Assembly (NCBI GenBank): GCA_947629905.1
Contig: CANRFM010000011.1
Coordinates: forward strand, 1-64,000
Origin: an uncultured Clostridia bacterium
Lineage (GTDB): Bacteria; Bacillota; Clostridia; Oscillospirales; Ruminococcaceae
Length of the DNA: 64,000 bases
Reading direction: 5' to 3'
Made by a program: the position numbers and the translations under genes
Notes under the pieces: model-generated
The model's database searches: none
Seen by the model: the letters and a program-made list of their open reading frames with translations, nothing else
What the model was told of the DNA's origin: nothing
In this document: positions 50,900 to 58,771 of the stretch, piece after piece
Layout: each line of letters starts with the position of its first letter
Position numbering within the stretch: position 1 is the stretch's first letter

Positions 50900-53800
50900 A
50901 TGAAAAAGCACCTCATCCGGCGCAGTTTTGCTGTCATGATGACCGCTGCCCTGTGTGTTTCACTGCCGCCGGTCATGACTTCCTGCGCCAAAACAATAGC
51001 CGGAGATGTTACAGACGATGGTACCGTCAGCGTGGAGGACGTTGTACTGCTTCAGCGCTTCCTGCTGGGGAATGGCACACTGAAAAACGCAGCCAATGCC
51101 GATTTGCAAAATGACAGCGTTGTGGACGTTTTCGACCTTGCGCTGCTGAAAAACAGTCTCCTGTCCGTACCGGCTGCCGATACCATTTATATTCATCTTC
51201 AGGACAATGCGATCACCGTGGAGGGCGATGAGAATGGCGTGGTACAGATCAACGGCACAACCGCAGTCATCACAAAATCCGGCGTTTACTGCGTGGACGG
51301 CAGCCTGACAGACGGGCAGATCTACGTGGAAACAGCCGCCGATGACACTGCTGATGTGGAACTCATTCTCTCCGGTGTGACCATGACAAACAGCACCAAA
51401 TCGGCAATTTACACCTCTGCTGCTTCCGGGGCGGACAAGACGAAAATCACCTTACAGGGCAAGAACAGTATCACCGATACTGCTGCCACAGCCTACACAG
51501 AAACCGTGGACGGCAAGGAAAAGACCCTCGGTGTCATTTTCTCGAACAATAAGCTCACCTTCACCCGCAGCAGTTCCGGTTCTCTGAACATGGCAAGCTC
51601 TATGAACCATGCTGTAAGCTGCGAAAAGAAAATCAGCCTGAACGGCGGCAGCCTTTCCATTAACACAGCCGACCCGACTACGGATGCCGTTACCGAATGC
51701 GATGCCGATGCGATCCATTCCGACAAGGCAATCGAAATTGAGGGCGGTACGCTTGAAATTGATGCTTCCGGGGACGGTCTCCAGAGCGATGAGAACATCC
51801 TCATGACAGACGGCACGGTCAGCATCAAGGCGGGCAAGGATGCCGTGCAGGCAGTCACGGAAATTGCGGTTTCAGGCGGCAAGCTGACGGCTTCCGGCGA
51901 CCGGGGCTTCCGGCTCGATGCGGACGGTGCGCTGAATATCACAGGCGGCACAGTCGTTGCTACGGCGACCGATTATCAGGTAGACGGCAATGAAGCCATC
52001 ACGTTCACCGGTACACAGGCAGTCATGCTCTTCGATATGGCGGAAGAGTGGAAAAAGGACAGCGCCATTTCTGTCGGCACAAAGACCTATCCGGTCAACA
52101 AGAAATATGACTATGTGCTGATTTCAGACAGCAGCCTGAGCAGCGCTGAAACCTATCCGGTCTACATCGGCGGCGCACAGGCAATGCATGACGGCGATGC
52201 AGCGGGCAATTTCAAGAACACCAGAACGGTGACTTCCTATCAGGGGGTTGCGCTTCTGGAAGGCGGCGGCACGCTGGTTGCCGGGAATACCGTTGCTTCT
52301 CTGGAATTTGGAACGAGCGGCGTAACGCTCTATGATGCTTCCGGGAATGCCGTAGATGCCGCAGCGGCGGATAATCTCACCGTTACCGACAGCACCTATG
52401 TGACCGTTACCAAGGCAAGTGTCCTCTCCGTCAGCGGTGAGTGCAGCAACGGGCAAATTCGGGTGCTTACCGACAACACTGCCGAGCCAAATGCCGTGGT
52501 AGAGCTTGATTTGAACGGCTTGACGCTTTCCAATCCCACAGCTGCACCGATATTTGTGGAAAATGTCGGGGATGAAGCTGTTATTTCCGCACAGAACGGT
52601 ACAGTAAATACCATTTCGGACGGCACAAGCCATACGGACACAGACACCAATTCCGAGGGCGTGACGGAGACGGTCAATGGAGCGATTTATGCGAAAGATG
52701 ACCTGAAACTCAAGGGCAAGGGTACGCTCATCGTCAACGGCAACACCGAGGACGGCATCGTCTGCAAGAATGACCTGAAACTCTATAACGGCACGATTGA
52801 AGTTCATGCAGTAGATGACGGTATCCGGGGCAATGATTCCGTGCGTATCGGCAACCCGGATGACACCGACTACAGCAAGCTTAACGTTACTGTCAAGACG
52901 AATAACGGCACTTCCGGCGGTGACGGTATCAAGTCCTCCTCCACGGAGACCGGAAAGGGCTATGTTACGATCAACGGCGGTACGGTGACGATCGATGCCT
53001 ATGCGGACGGCATTCAGGCTGAACAGAGCGTTACCCTCAACGGCGGTACAGTCAATATTACTACCTACGAGACAAGCACTTACGGCGGCAGCGGCACTTC
53101 TTCCGGTTCGTCAACGCCTTGGGGCGGCGGCATGGGCGGTATGGGCGGTATGCAGGAAGGCAATGCCAACAAGACCGACATCAGCGCCAAAGGCATCAAG
53201 GCTGTCGGACTGTACGACACGACCGGCACAACATGGCAAAGCGGCGGCGATATTGCGATCAACGGCGGTACGCTGACCGTGGATTCCTCGGATGACTGCA
53301 TCCATGCTGGCGGCAATGTCACGCTGACAGGCGGCTTGCTGAAATTAGCTTCGGCGGATGATGCGGTTCATGCCGACCACGATGTTACAATTGGGCAGGG
53401 CACGGCAAACACCTTCGATGATGTGGTTGTGCTGATTTCAACAGCCTACGAGGGCATTGAGGGCATGAATATCACGCAGAACAGCGGTTCTGTTGTCTCA
53501 AACACGACTGACGACGGCTACAATGCCGCAGGCGGCTCGGATGGTTCGGGCAATATGGGCGGCGGACCCGGCGGAGGCTGGGGACAAGGCGGCTTTGGCG
53601 GCGGCGGTAACTATTCGCTCACGATCAACGGCGGCTTTGCCCGTGTAAATGTAACAGACGGCGACCATGACGGCTTCGATTCCAACGGTACGCTGACCAT
53701 TGCGGGCGGCTATCTGGTCTCCAACGGTTCGGATGCCTTTGATGCGGAAAGCACCATGACCTATTCCGGCGGTATCTTTGTGGAAGATACCGGGAACAGC

Positions 53801-54208
53801 GGTATGGGTGGCATGGGCGGCATGGGCGGCGGTACGCTCACGACCGACACAACTGCATCCGGTTCGGTAGCAGCCGGGGAGCGCATCACGCTTTGCGGCA
53901 GTGACGGCACTGTCCTCATCAGCTTCATCGCTGACAAGCAGGTCTCCAACATCAAGGCAGGTACGGGCGCTTCGGGCGTGAAGGTCTACACAGGCGGCAC
54001 GCTGAGCGGTACGACCTACTTCCAGACCGAGGATGACACGCAGCTTGCGGGCTTTGGCGGAACGCTTTCCGGCGGTACAGCCATGGCAGCCGGAAGCAGC
54101 ACCGGCGGAAATTGGTTCGGGCGGCGGCAGCGTGACGCTGCACCCGTTGCACCTCCCGATGCGGCTGCGCAGCAAAGGTCGGCTTACTCGGATGGTAGTG
54201 AAATTTAA
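50900..54208 (+). CDS. large beta-helix carbohydrate-binding surface protein with N-terminal dockerin-like module
   Basis: The 1102-residue protein starts with an export signal ending PPVMTSCAK, possibly a lipobox. A dockerin-like duplicated loop module follows at about 34-92 (DVTDDGTVSVEDVVLLQRFLL, DSVVDVFDLALLKNSL). The rest is two copies of the Cthe_2159-like carbohydrate-binding beta-helix family (formerly DUF4353), at about 95-440 and 485-1080, full of short repeats (DGLQSDENILMTDGTVSI, INGGTVTIDAYADGIQAEQSV) and Gly/Met-rich loops (GGMGGMGGM). Cthe_2159 binds polygalacturonate. The last ~30 residues (RRQRDAAPVAPPDAAAQQRSAYSDGSEI) are unlike the rest, and the stop lies in a repeat that recurs 128 bases on, so the 3' end may be rearranged. 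Confidence 0.82.
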   Translation: MKKHLIRRSFAVMMTAALCVSLPPVMTSCAKTIAGDVTDDGTVSVEDVVLLQRFLLGNGTLKNAANADLQNDSVVDVFDLALLKNSLLSVPAADTIYIHLQDNAITVEGDENGVVQINGTTAVITKSGVYCVDGSLTDGQIYVETAADDTADVELILSGVTMTNSTKSAIYTSAASGADKTKITLQGKNSITDTAATAYTETVDGKEKTLGVIFSNNKLTFTRSSSGSLNMASSMNHAVSCEKKISLNGGSLSINTADPTTDAVTECDADAIHSDKAIEIEGGTLEIDASGDGLQSDENILMTDGTVSIKAGKDAVQAVTEIAVSGGKLTASGDRGFRLDADGALNITGGTVVATATDYQVDGNEAITFTGTQAVMLFDMAEEWKKDSAISVGTKTYPVNKKYDYVLISDSSLSSAETYPVYIGGAQAMHDGDAAGNFKNTRTVTSYQGVALLEGGGTLVAGNTVASLEFGTSGVTLYDASGNAVDAAAADNLTVTDSTYVTVTKASVLSVSGECSNGQIRVLTDNTAEPNAVVELDLNGLTLSNPTAAPIFVENVGDEAVISAQNGTVNTISDGTSHTDTDTNSEGVTETVNGAIYAKDDLKLKGKGTLIVNGNTEDGIVCKNDLKLYNGTIEVHAVDDGIRGNDSVRIGNPDDTDYSKLNVTVKTNNGTSGGDGIKSSSTETGKGYVTINGGTVTIDAYADGIQAEQSVTLNGGTVNITTYETSTYGGSGTSSGSSTPWGGGMGGMGGMQEGNANKTDISAKGIKAVGLYDTTGTTWQSGGDIAINGGTLTVDSSDDCIHAGGNVTLTGGLLKLASADDAVHADHDVTIGQGTANTFDDVVVLISTAYEGIEGMNITQNSGSVVSNTTDDGYNAAGGSDGSGNMGGGPGGGWGQGGFGGGGNYSLTINGGFARVNVTDGDHDGFDSNGTLTIAGGYLVSNGSDAFDAESTMTYSGGIFVEDTGNSGMGGMGGMGGGTLTTDTTASGSVAAGERITLCGSDGTVLISFIADKQVSNIKAGTGASGVKVYTGGTLSGTTYFQTEDDTQLAGFGGTLSGGTAMAAGSSTGGNWFGRRQRDAAPVAPPDAAAQQRSAYSDGSEI

Positions 54209-54345
54209 GATGATCTGACCGGTTGATACCTTTATCTTCCCTGAGAGCAGTCGCCCTTTGCGCCGTCAGGCGCATTGGGCGACACAACGGAGGCGGCAGC
54301 CTGCCGCCGGCTTACTCGGACAGTAGTGTAATTTAAGAAGATTTG
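54181..54345 (+). repeat. direct repeat pair with GC-rich hairpins at the 3' end of the surface-protein gene
   Basis: GGCTTACTCGGATGGTAGTGAAATTTAAGA (54181) recurs as GGCTTACTCGGACAGTAGTGTAATTTAAGA (54309). Between them are two strong hairpins, GTCGCCC...GGGCGAC with inner GCGCC/GGCGC, and GGCGGCAG-CCTGCCGCC. The first copy contains the stop codon of the preceding gene. Confidence 0.75.
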
Positions 54346-54370
54346 AGTGACTGAAAGAGCAATAGAGTGA

Positions 54371-54400
54371 GAAGGGTGTGAACCAGATTCACACCCTTTC
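54371..54400 (+). repeat. palindromic repeat AAGGGTGTGAACCAGATTCACACCCTT, copy 1
   Basis: Identical over 30 bases to the copy at 54519-54548. The stem GGGTGTGAA/TTCACACCC encloses a CCAGA loop. Confidence 0.85.
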
Positions 54401-54406
54401 AGGCTG

Positions 54407-54492
54407 TCAAAAAAGTCTGAAATCATGTTTTTTGCCCTCAAAAAATAGCTCGAAAATGGCTATTCTACGTTAGCCGATTCCGACTTTTTTCA
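54407..54492. repeat. small inverted-repeat element with AAAAAAGTC ends
   Basis: AAAAAAGTCTGAAATC at the left and GATTCCGACTTTTTT at the right are near-complementary. Inside, AATAGC...GCTATT forms a second hairpin. It resembles a miniature non-autonomous element, but no target-site duplication was identified. Confidence 0.45.
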
Positions 54493-54518
54493 TTCAAAAG
54501 GGGGTTTTTTTACAAGCT

Positions 54519-54548
54519 GAAGGGTGTGAACCAGATTCACACCCTTTC
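54519..54548 (+). repeat. palindromic repeat, copy 2
   Basis: Same 30 bases as copy 1, 148 bases downstream. Confidence 0.85.
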
Positions 54549-54757
54549 TCTTTATGGCAGCAAAGGGCAGCGTGGTCTCACCTGTCGGTTCGGTCGGTGC
54601 TTCTGCTTCGCAGAGGTGTCCACCGGACACCCGCACCGCTGCACCCGTTTTGACCCCTCTGTCACTTCGTGACATCTCCCCTTTCAGGGGAGATTTTGCC
54701 CGACAGAAAATGCAATTCAGGTAGATGAGGTCGGTAAAATCGACCCCACCGGGGAGC

Positions 54758-54786
54758 AGGGGTATGAACCAGATTCACACCCTTTC
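54758..54786 (+). repeat. palindromic repeat, copy 3 (variant)
   Basis: AGGGGTATGAACCAGATTCACACCCTTTC differs at two positions in the left arm. A looser relative lies at 55081-55109 (AAGGGTGTTCATCAGAGTTACACCCTTTC), inside the divergent-arm element. Confidence 0.75.
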
Positions 54787-54879
54787 ATACGCAATGAAAC
54801 GGCTATAGCAAGCCCAAAAGACACCACGACACCTGAAAAGCAAGTTGTCCTTTATAGCTTTATAGTATACTGCCGTACC

Positions 54880-55290
54880 ATGCACACCCTTGGCACACCA
54901 TCCGTACACGCCTGTTTTGGCTATGTATAGGCTTTGCACGTCTGCACGTCTTTTTATTGAGTTGCTATTATATTATATATATTATTCTATACCTGCCGTC
55001 GCATTTCACGACATCAGCCTAAGTATACCCTAATTCAGGGTATACCACACTGTTTTATTATGTAGTTTTGTATTCTGTCAAAGGGTGTTCATCAGAGTTA
55101 CACCCTTTCAGATATTGTAAAACTGTCATTTTAACAGTTTTAATAGAAATACAGATATTATATTTACATAAATGGAAAAATATGGTATAATATAATATAT
55201 ATAATAGCAACAAAGAAAAAAGACGTGCAGACGTGCAAAGCCTATACATAGCCAAAACAGGCGTGTACGGATGGTGTGCCAAGGATGTGC
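54880..55290 (+). repeat. copy 2 of the ~400-bp divergent-arm element
   Basis: Two ~85-base arms are near-identical inverted copies: GACGTGCAGACGTGCAAAGC, CTATACATAGCCAAAACAGG, CGTGTACGGATGGTGTGCCA (minus strand 54965 to 54880, plus strand 55210 to 55290). Between them lie CATTTCACGACATCAGCCTA, the GTATACCCTAATTCAGGGTATAC palindrome, a CAAAGGGTG...CACCCTTTC hairpin and TATGGTATAATATAATATAT. Order and many stretches match 1150-1545 on the other strand. No primase lies beside this copy. Confidence 0.75.
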
Positions 55291-55300
55291 AGTATAATAT

Positions 55301-55330
55301 AAGGGGGTCGCATCCTGCTACCCCCTTTAT
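55301..55330 (-). terminator. terminator of dapF-dapL
   Basis: On the minus strand AAAGGGGGT-loop-ACCCCCTTATATTATA lies a few bases after the dapL stop. Confidence 0.75.
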
Positions 55331-55332
55331 AC

Positions 55333-56562
55333 TTAGGCTTGTATCATCTTTTTCAGCCGCTGCATGGCTTCCTTCGTGTTCTCCCGGTCACCGAATGCCG
55401 TGAGCCGGAACCAGCCGTCACCGTTCTTGCCGAATCCTGCGCCCGGTGTGCCGACCACAGCAATTTCAGACAGCATCTTGTCAAAGAAACTCCAGCTATC
55501 CATATTGTCCGGACACTTGAACCAGATGTACGGCGAATTGATGCCGCCCGTGAACGCAATGCCCAGCTCCGTGAGCGTTTCAGCCATGATGCGGGCATTT
55601 TCCTGATAGTAGGCGATGTTCTCCCGTATCTGCTTCTGCCCCTCCGGCGTGAATACTGCCTCGGCAGCACGCTGTACGGGATAGGACACACCGTTGAACT
55701 TCGAGCCCTCTCGCCTGTTCCAGAGCTGTTTCAGGCTGACTTCCGTGCCGTCGGAGGCTGTCGCTTTCAGCTCGGACGGCACGACCGTATAACCGCAGCG
55801 CACACCCGTGAAACCTGCCGTCTTGGAGAGGGAGCACATCTCAATGGCAACTTCCTTTGCGCCCTCTATCTGGTAAATGCTCCGGGGCAGCTCCGGCTCG
55901 CTGACGAAAGATTCATAGGCAGCATCAAACAAGATCACAGCCCCGTGTGCCTTGGCATAGGCGATCCATTCGGCAAGCTGTTCTTTCGTGTAGACCGAAC
56001 CCGTGGGATTATTCGGGGAGCAGAGGTAGATGATGTCCGGGAATACCTGCTTCCCGTCCAGTGCATAACCGTCCGCAGAGGGCATTGCTGCAAAGCCGTT
56101 GGCTTCGTTGGAATCGGCATAGACAATTTTTCTGCCGCTCATCAGGTTAGAATCCACATAGACCGGATATGCCGGGTCTGTCACCAGCACAATATTATCA
56201 TCCCCGAAAATGTCCACCAGATTGCCGCAGTCAGACTTTGCGCCGTCGTTGATGCGAATGTCATCTGCCGGCACATCTGCCCCGAAACTCCGGTAATACC
56301 CGGCAACCGCTTCCCGGAGGAAGTCATAGCCCGCACCGCTGTCCTCGTAGCCCCGGAACGTCTCCTTGACACCCATTTCGGCAGCGGCTTTCTGCATCGC
56401 CTCCACCACCACAGGCGCAAGCGGCAGTGTCACATCGCCGATACCCATGCGGATGAGTTTTGCCTCGGGGTTGGCTGCCTGAAAGGCTTTTACCTTTTCG
56501 GCAATGCGGATAAAGAGGTAATTTTTTTCCAGTTTCAGATAATTTTCATTGACCTTGATCAT
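55333..56562 (-). CDS. dapL: LL-diaminopimelate aminotransferase
   Basis: A 409-residue class-I/II PLP aminotransferase with the DapL pattern: NENYLKLEKNYLFIRIAEKV, LIRMGIGDVTLPL, FRGYEDSGAGYDFLREA, VTDPAYPVYVDSN, YLCSPNNPTGSVYT, the PLP-lysine block SLSKTAGFTGVRCGY, and GFGKNGDGWFRLTAFG. It makes LL-DAP directly from tetrahydrodipicolinate, bypassing the succinylase and acetylase routes to lysine and peptidoglycan. AAGGAG precedes the ATG. It follows dapF by one base. Confidence 0.97.
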   Translation of the reverse strand: MIKVNENYLKLEKNYLFIRIAEKVKAFQAANPEAKLIRMGIGDVTLPLAPVVVEAMQKAAAEMGVKETFRGYEDSGAGYDFLREAVAGYYRSFGADVPADDIRINDGAKSDCGNLVDIFGDDNIVLVTDPAYPVYVDSNLMSGRKIVYADSNEANGFAAMPSADGYALDGKQVFPDIIYLCSPNNPTGSVYTKEQLAEWIAYAKAHGAVILFDAAYESFVSEPELPRSIYQIEGAKEVAIEMCSLSKTAGFTGVRCGYTVVPSELKATASDGTEVSLKQLWNRREGSKFNGVSYPVQRAAEAVFTPEGQKQIRENIAYYQENARIMAETLTELGIAFTGGINSPYIWFKCPDNMDSWSFFDKMLSEIAVVGTPGAGFGKNGDGWFRLTAFGDRENTKEAMQRLKKMIQA

Positions 56563-56563
56563 C

Positions 56564-57445
56564 TTAACAGCTCCTTACAAAATGAATTTCATGTTCCATC
56601 CGGGAAAGGTCGATCTCCCCGTCAAACACGTGTGTTGCCGTTCCGGTCATCATCACCGTGCCGTCCGGCTTGTAGAGAATGCGCAGGTCGCCGCCCCGCA
56701 GCTTGACGGTGATTTCTTCGCCCTGCTGACAGAAGCCGTTCAGCACGGCAGCCACGGCTACTGCACAAGCCCCCGTCCCGCAGGCAAGGGTCTCCCCGCT
56801 GCCACGCTCCCAGACACGCATAGAGAGCGTGTGCGCATTCAGCACCTTGACGAATTCCGTATTGATGCGCTCCGGAAACAGCGGATGATGCTCGAACCAC
56901 GGTCCGACCGCCGCAAGGTCGATCTCCATCGGGTCTTGTTCCGTGAACACCACGCAGTGCGGATTGCCCATAGAGATACAGGTGACGGTATAGGTCTGCC
57001 CCTCTACCGTAAGGGATTGCTTCACGAACTGTTCGCCCTCTGCCAGTACGGGGATGTCCTGCGGTTTCAGGATCGCCTTGCCCATATCGACCGTTGCGCT
57101 GACTGCCTTGCCGTTCTCGATCTGAAGCGTTATGTACTTGATGCCGGACTTCGTCTCCACGGAAAGCGTGGGGCTCTGGACAATGCCGTGTTCGTAGGCA
57201 TACTTGCCCACGCAGCGGATACCGTTGCCGCACATCATGCCCTCTGAACCGTCCGCATTGAACATCCGCATCCGGCAGTCCGCCTGATCGGACGGCAGGA
57301 TCAGGATCAGCCCGTCTCCCCCGATGCCGAACCGCCTGTCACTGACAGCCACAGCCACTGCACGAGGGTCGGCGGGCAGCTTCTCCGCAAAGCAGTTGAC
57401 GTAGATATAGTCATTGCCGATGCCGTGCATCTTGCTGAATTTCAT
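56564..57445 (-). CDS. dapF: diaminopimelate epimerase
   Basis: ATG 57445 (MKFSKMHGIGNDYIYVN) with AAAGGATG is the start; the ORF track has 12 extra codons. The 293-residue protein has both catalytic Cys blocks, SEGMMCGNGIRCVGKY and LACGTGACAVAVA, plus GNPHCVVF. DapF converts LL- to meso-diaminopimelate, the step after DapL, and the two genes are adjacent in pathway-reversed order in one operon. Confidence 0.97.
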   Translation of the reverse strand: MKFSKMHGIGNDYIYVNCFAEKLPADPRAVAVAVSDRRFGIGGDGLILILPSDQADCRMRMFNADGSEGMMCGNGIRCVGKYAYEHGIVQSPTLSVETKSGIKYITLQIENGKAVSATVDMGKAILKPQDIPVLAEGEQFVKQSLTVEGQTYTVTCISMGNPHCVVFTEQDPMEIDLAAVGPWFEHHPLFPERINTEFVKVLNAHTLSMRVWERGSGETLACGTGACAVAVAAVLNGFCQQGEEITVKLRGGDLRILYKPDGTVMMTGTATHVFDGEIDLSRMEHEIHFVRSC

Positions 57446-57638
57446 GCACATCATCCTTTCGCTGAATTGCAGACCATGCAAGACCTGCTCTTTCTATTAT
57501 AAACCATTCCCGCCGAAAAAGCAAGGGGGAGCAGCATTTTTTATACAATTCCTGCCGGACAAATCCCTGTTACATCCGTCAAATTGCATGAATATCGTAC
57601 AAGTATATGTACAAAATTAACAAAAAATTTGTAACCTC

Positions 57639-57667
57639 TTGCAGTATTTGTATATTTGTGCTATAAT
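57639..57667 (+). promoter_or_regulatory. promoter of the Zn-ribbon/Sel1 gene
   Basis: TTGCAG and TATAAT with 17-base spacing, about 60 bases before the start codon. Confidence 0.8.
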
Positions 57668-57727
57668 AAAATAAGATAATTTCGCCGGTCGCAGATCAGC
57701 TGCACCGCAACAAAAGGAGTAACGAAT

Positions 57728-58684
57728 ATGGCTGCAAAGGTTTGTTATGTGTGCGGCAAAAAGCTGCATGGAAATGGCGTGAGCTGCACCAACTGCGGTG
57801 CACATCAGTGGCGTGAGGGTACCGACAAAATGGGCGTGGAGCAGCTCAAGGAATATGCGGATGAGGAATTCCGTCAGGGCAAGCTCGGCACAAGTGAAGC
57901 ACATACCCAGCACACAGAAAAGGCAATGTTCCTCTATTCCATTATCGCCGGACGTATCAGTGATATGGCACCCCGTCTCGAAGATATTGACACAATGGAA
58001 CGCTGCGTGCATATGCTCGACTATATCCTCATGCAGGAGCGCCGTGCCGGTTTCAGCGGGGATGAAAGACGGCAGGCACGCTATAAAGATTTGATGGATC
58101 GCATTTCCAACGCAAAGGACAATCTGCTCTATGACCGCATTGAGAAGTCCCGCAAGCGTGATGAGGAGAATGCTGCCCCTGCCGCTGCACAGGCTGCGCC
58201 CTCTGTACCGGATAAGCTCGATGAACTGGTAGACTATGCGATCTTCACGGTTTCCGAAATGGATGAAATGGGTACATGGACATTCCTCGGCAAGCCGAGA
58301 AGCAAGAACTACATGATCAGTATGTTCAGCTTCCTGCGTGAGATCAAGGATCAGATCCCGACCCTCGAACAGAAAGAGCGGGAAGTCCTGCTGCACGTGA
58401 TGTTTCAGGTTGCTGACAGCTATGAGAAAGGCACGTATCCTTTCCCGCAGGATCCGACACGTGCCATTGACTGGCACATGGAGGCTGCCAACAGAGGTCT
58501 GGTGCTCAGTCAGCTTGCCATCGGGGATATTTACCTCAAGGGCAGCGGCGGTATGCGCCCGCAGCTCGAAAAGGCGCTCGAATGGTACGAAAAAGCACTC
58601 GCTGCCAACAGCTCCCCGAAAATCAACGAATACGCAGAGGCTGCGATCGAACACATTCGCTATACCATGCGCACAGGCGGTTGA
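57728..58684 (+). CDS. Zn-ribbon protein with Sel1-like repeats
   Basis: The 318-residue protein begins with a four-Cys ribbon (CYVCGKKLHGNGVSCTNCG). A helical region follows, then an Ala/Pro hinge (AAPAAAQAAPSVPDK, about 155-170) and a C-terminal TPR/Sel1-like segment (DPTRAIDWHMEAANRGLVLSQLAIGDIYLKGSGG, KALEWYEKALAA). No signal or membrane span is seen. The Zn-ribbon plus Sel1 pattern echoes domains of the TIR protein and the GTPase operon, though it is not linked to either. Ribosome site AAAGGAG lies before the ATG. Function unknown; protein-protein scaffolding is likely. Confidence 0.78.
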   Translation: MAAKVCYVCGKKLHGNGVSCTNCGAHQWREGTDKMGVEQLKEYADEEFRQGKLGTSEAHTQHTEKAMFLYSIIAGRISDMAPRLEDIDTMERCVHMLDYILMQERRAGFSGDERRQARYKDLMDRISNAKDNLLYDRIEKSRKRDEENAAPAAAQAAPSVPDKLDELVDYAIFTVSEMDEMGTWTFLGKPRSKNYMISMFSFLREIKDQIPTLEQKEREVLLHVMFQVADSYEKGTYPFPQDPTRAIDWHMEAANRGLVLSQLAIGDIYLKGSGGMRPQLEKALEWYEKALAANSSPKINEYAEAAIEHIRYTMRTGG

Positions 58685-58691
58685 TACATTA

Positions 58692-58724
58692 CCCGGTACA
58701 GAAAAAACTGTACCGGGTTTTTGT
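58692..58724 (+). terminator. terminator of the Zn-ribbon/Sel1 gene
   Basis: CCCGGTACAG-AAAAAA-CTGTACCGGG is a perfect 10-bp stem followed by TTTTTGTGTTTTT. Confidence 0.93.
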
Positions 58725-58737
58725 GTTTTTGCGGCAT

Positions 58738-58768
58738 GAAAAACCCCCTCTGCTTTGAGAGGGGGCAG
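58738..58768 (-). terminator. terminator of the SipW-like gene
   Basis: On the minus strand CCCCCTCT-CAAAGC-AGAGGGGG is followed by TTTTTCAT, just after the stop of the leftward gene. Confidence 0.88.
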
Positions 58769-58771
58769 TCT

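Larger units (their letters stand above)
54209..55300. other. ~1.1-kb repeat-dense non-coding region
   Basis: No gene is credible here. In order it holds the direct-repeat/hairpin block, palindromes AGGGTGTGAACCAGATTCACACCCT (two full and one variant copy), an inverted repeat with AAAAAAGTC ends (54417-54490), a stretch like the low-complexity repeats common in gut Firmicutes (CTGTCACTTCGTGACATCTCCCC, 54659-54682), and copy 2 of the divergent-arm element. Confidence 0.7.

Noticed and set aside
54559-54760. Possible short gene in the stretch with CTGTCACTTCGTGACATCTCCCC
   Set aside because: No start signals or recognisable protein; the sequence resembles dispersed low-complexity repeats of gut Firmicutes.
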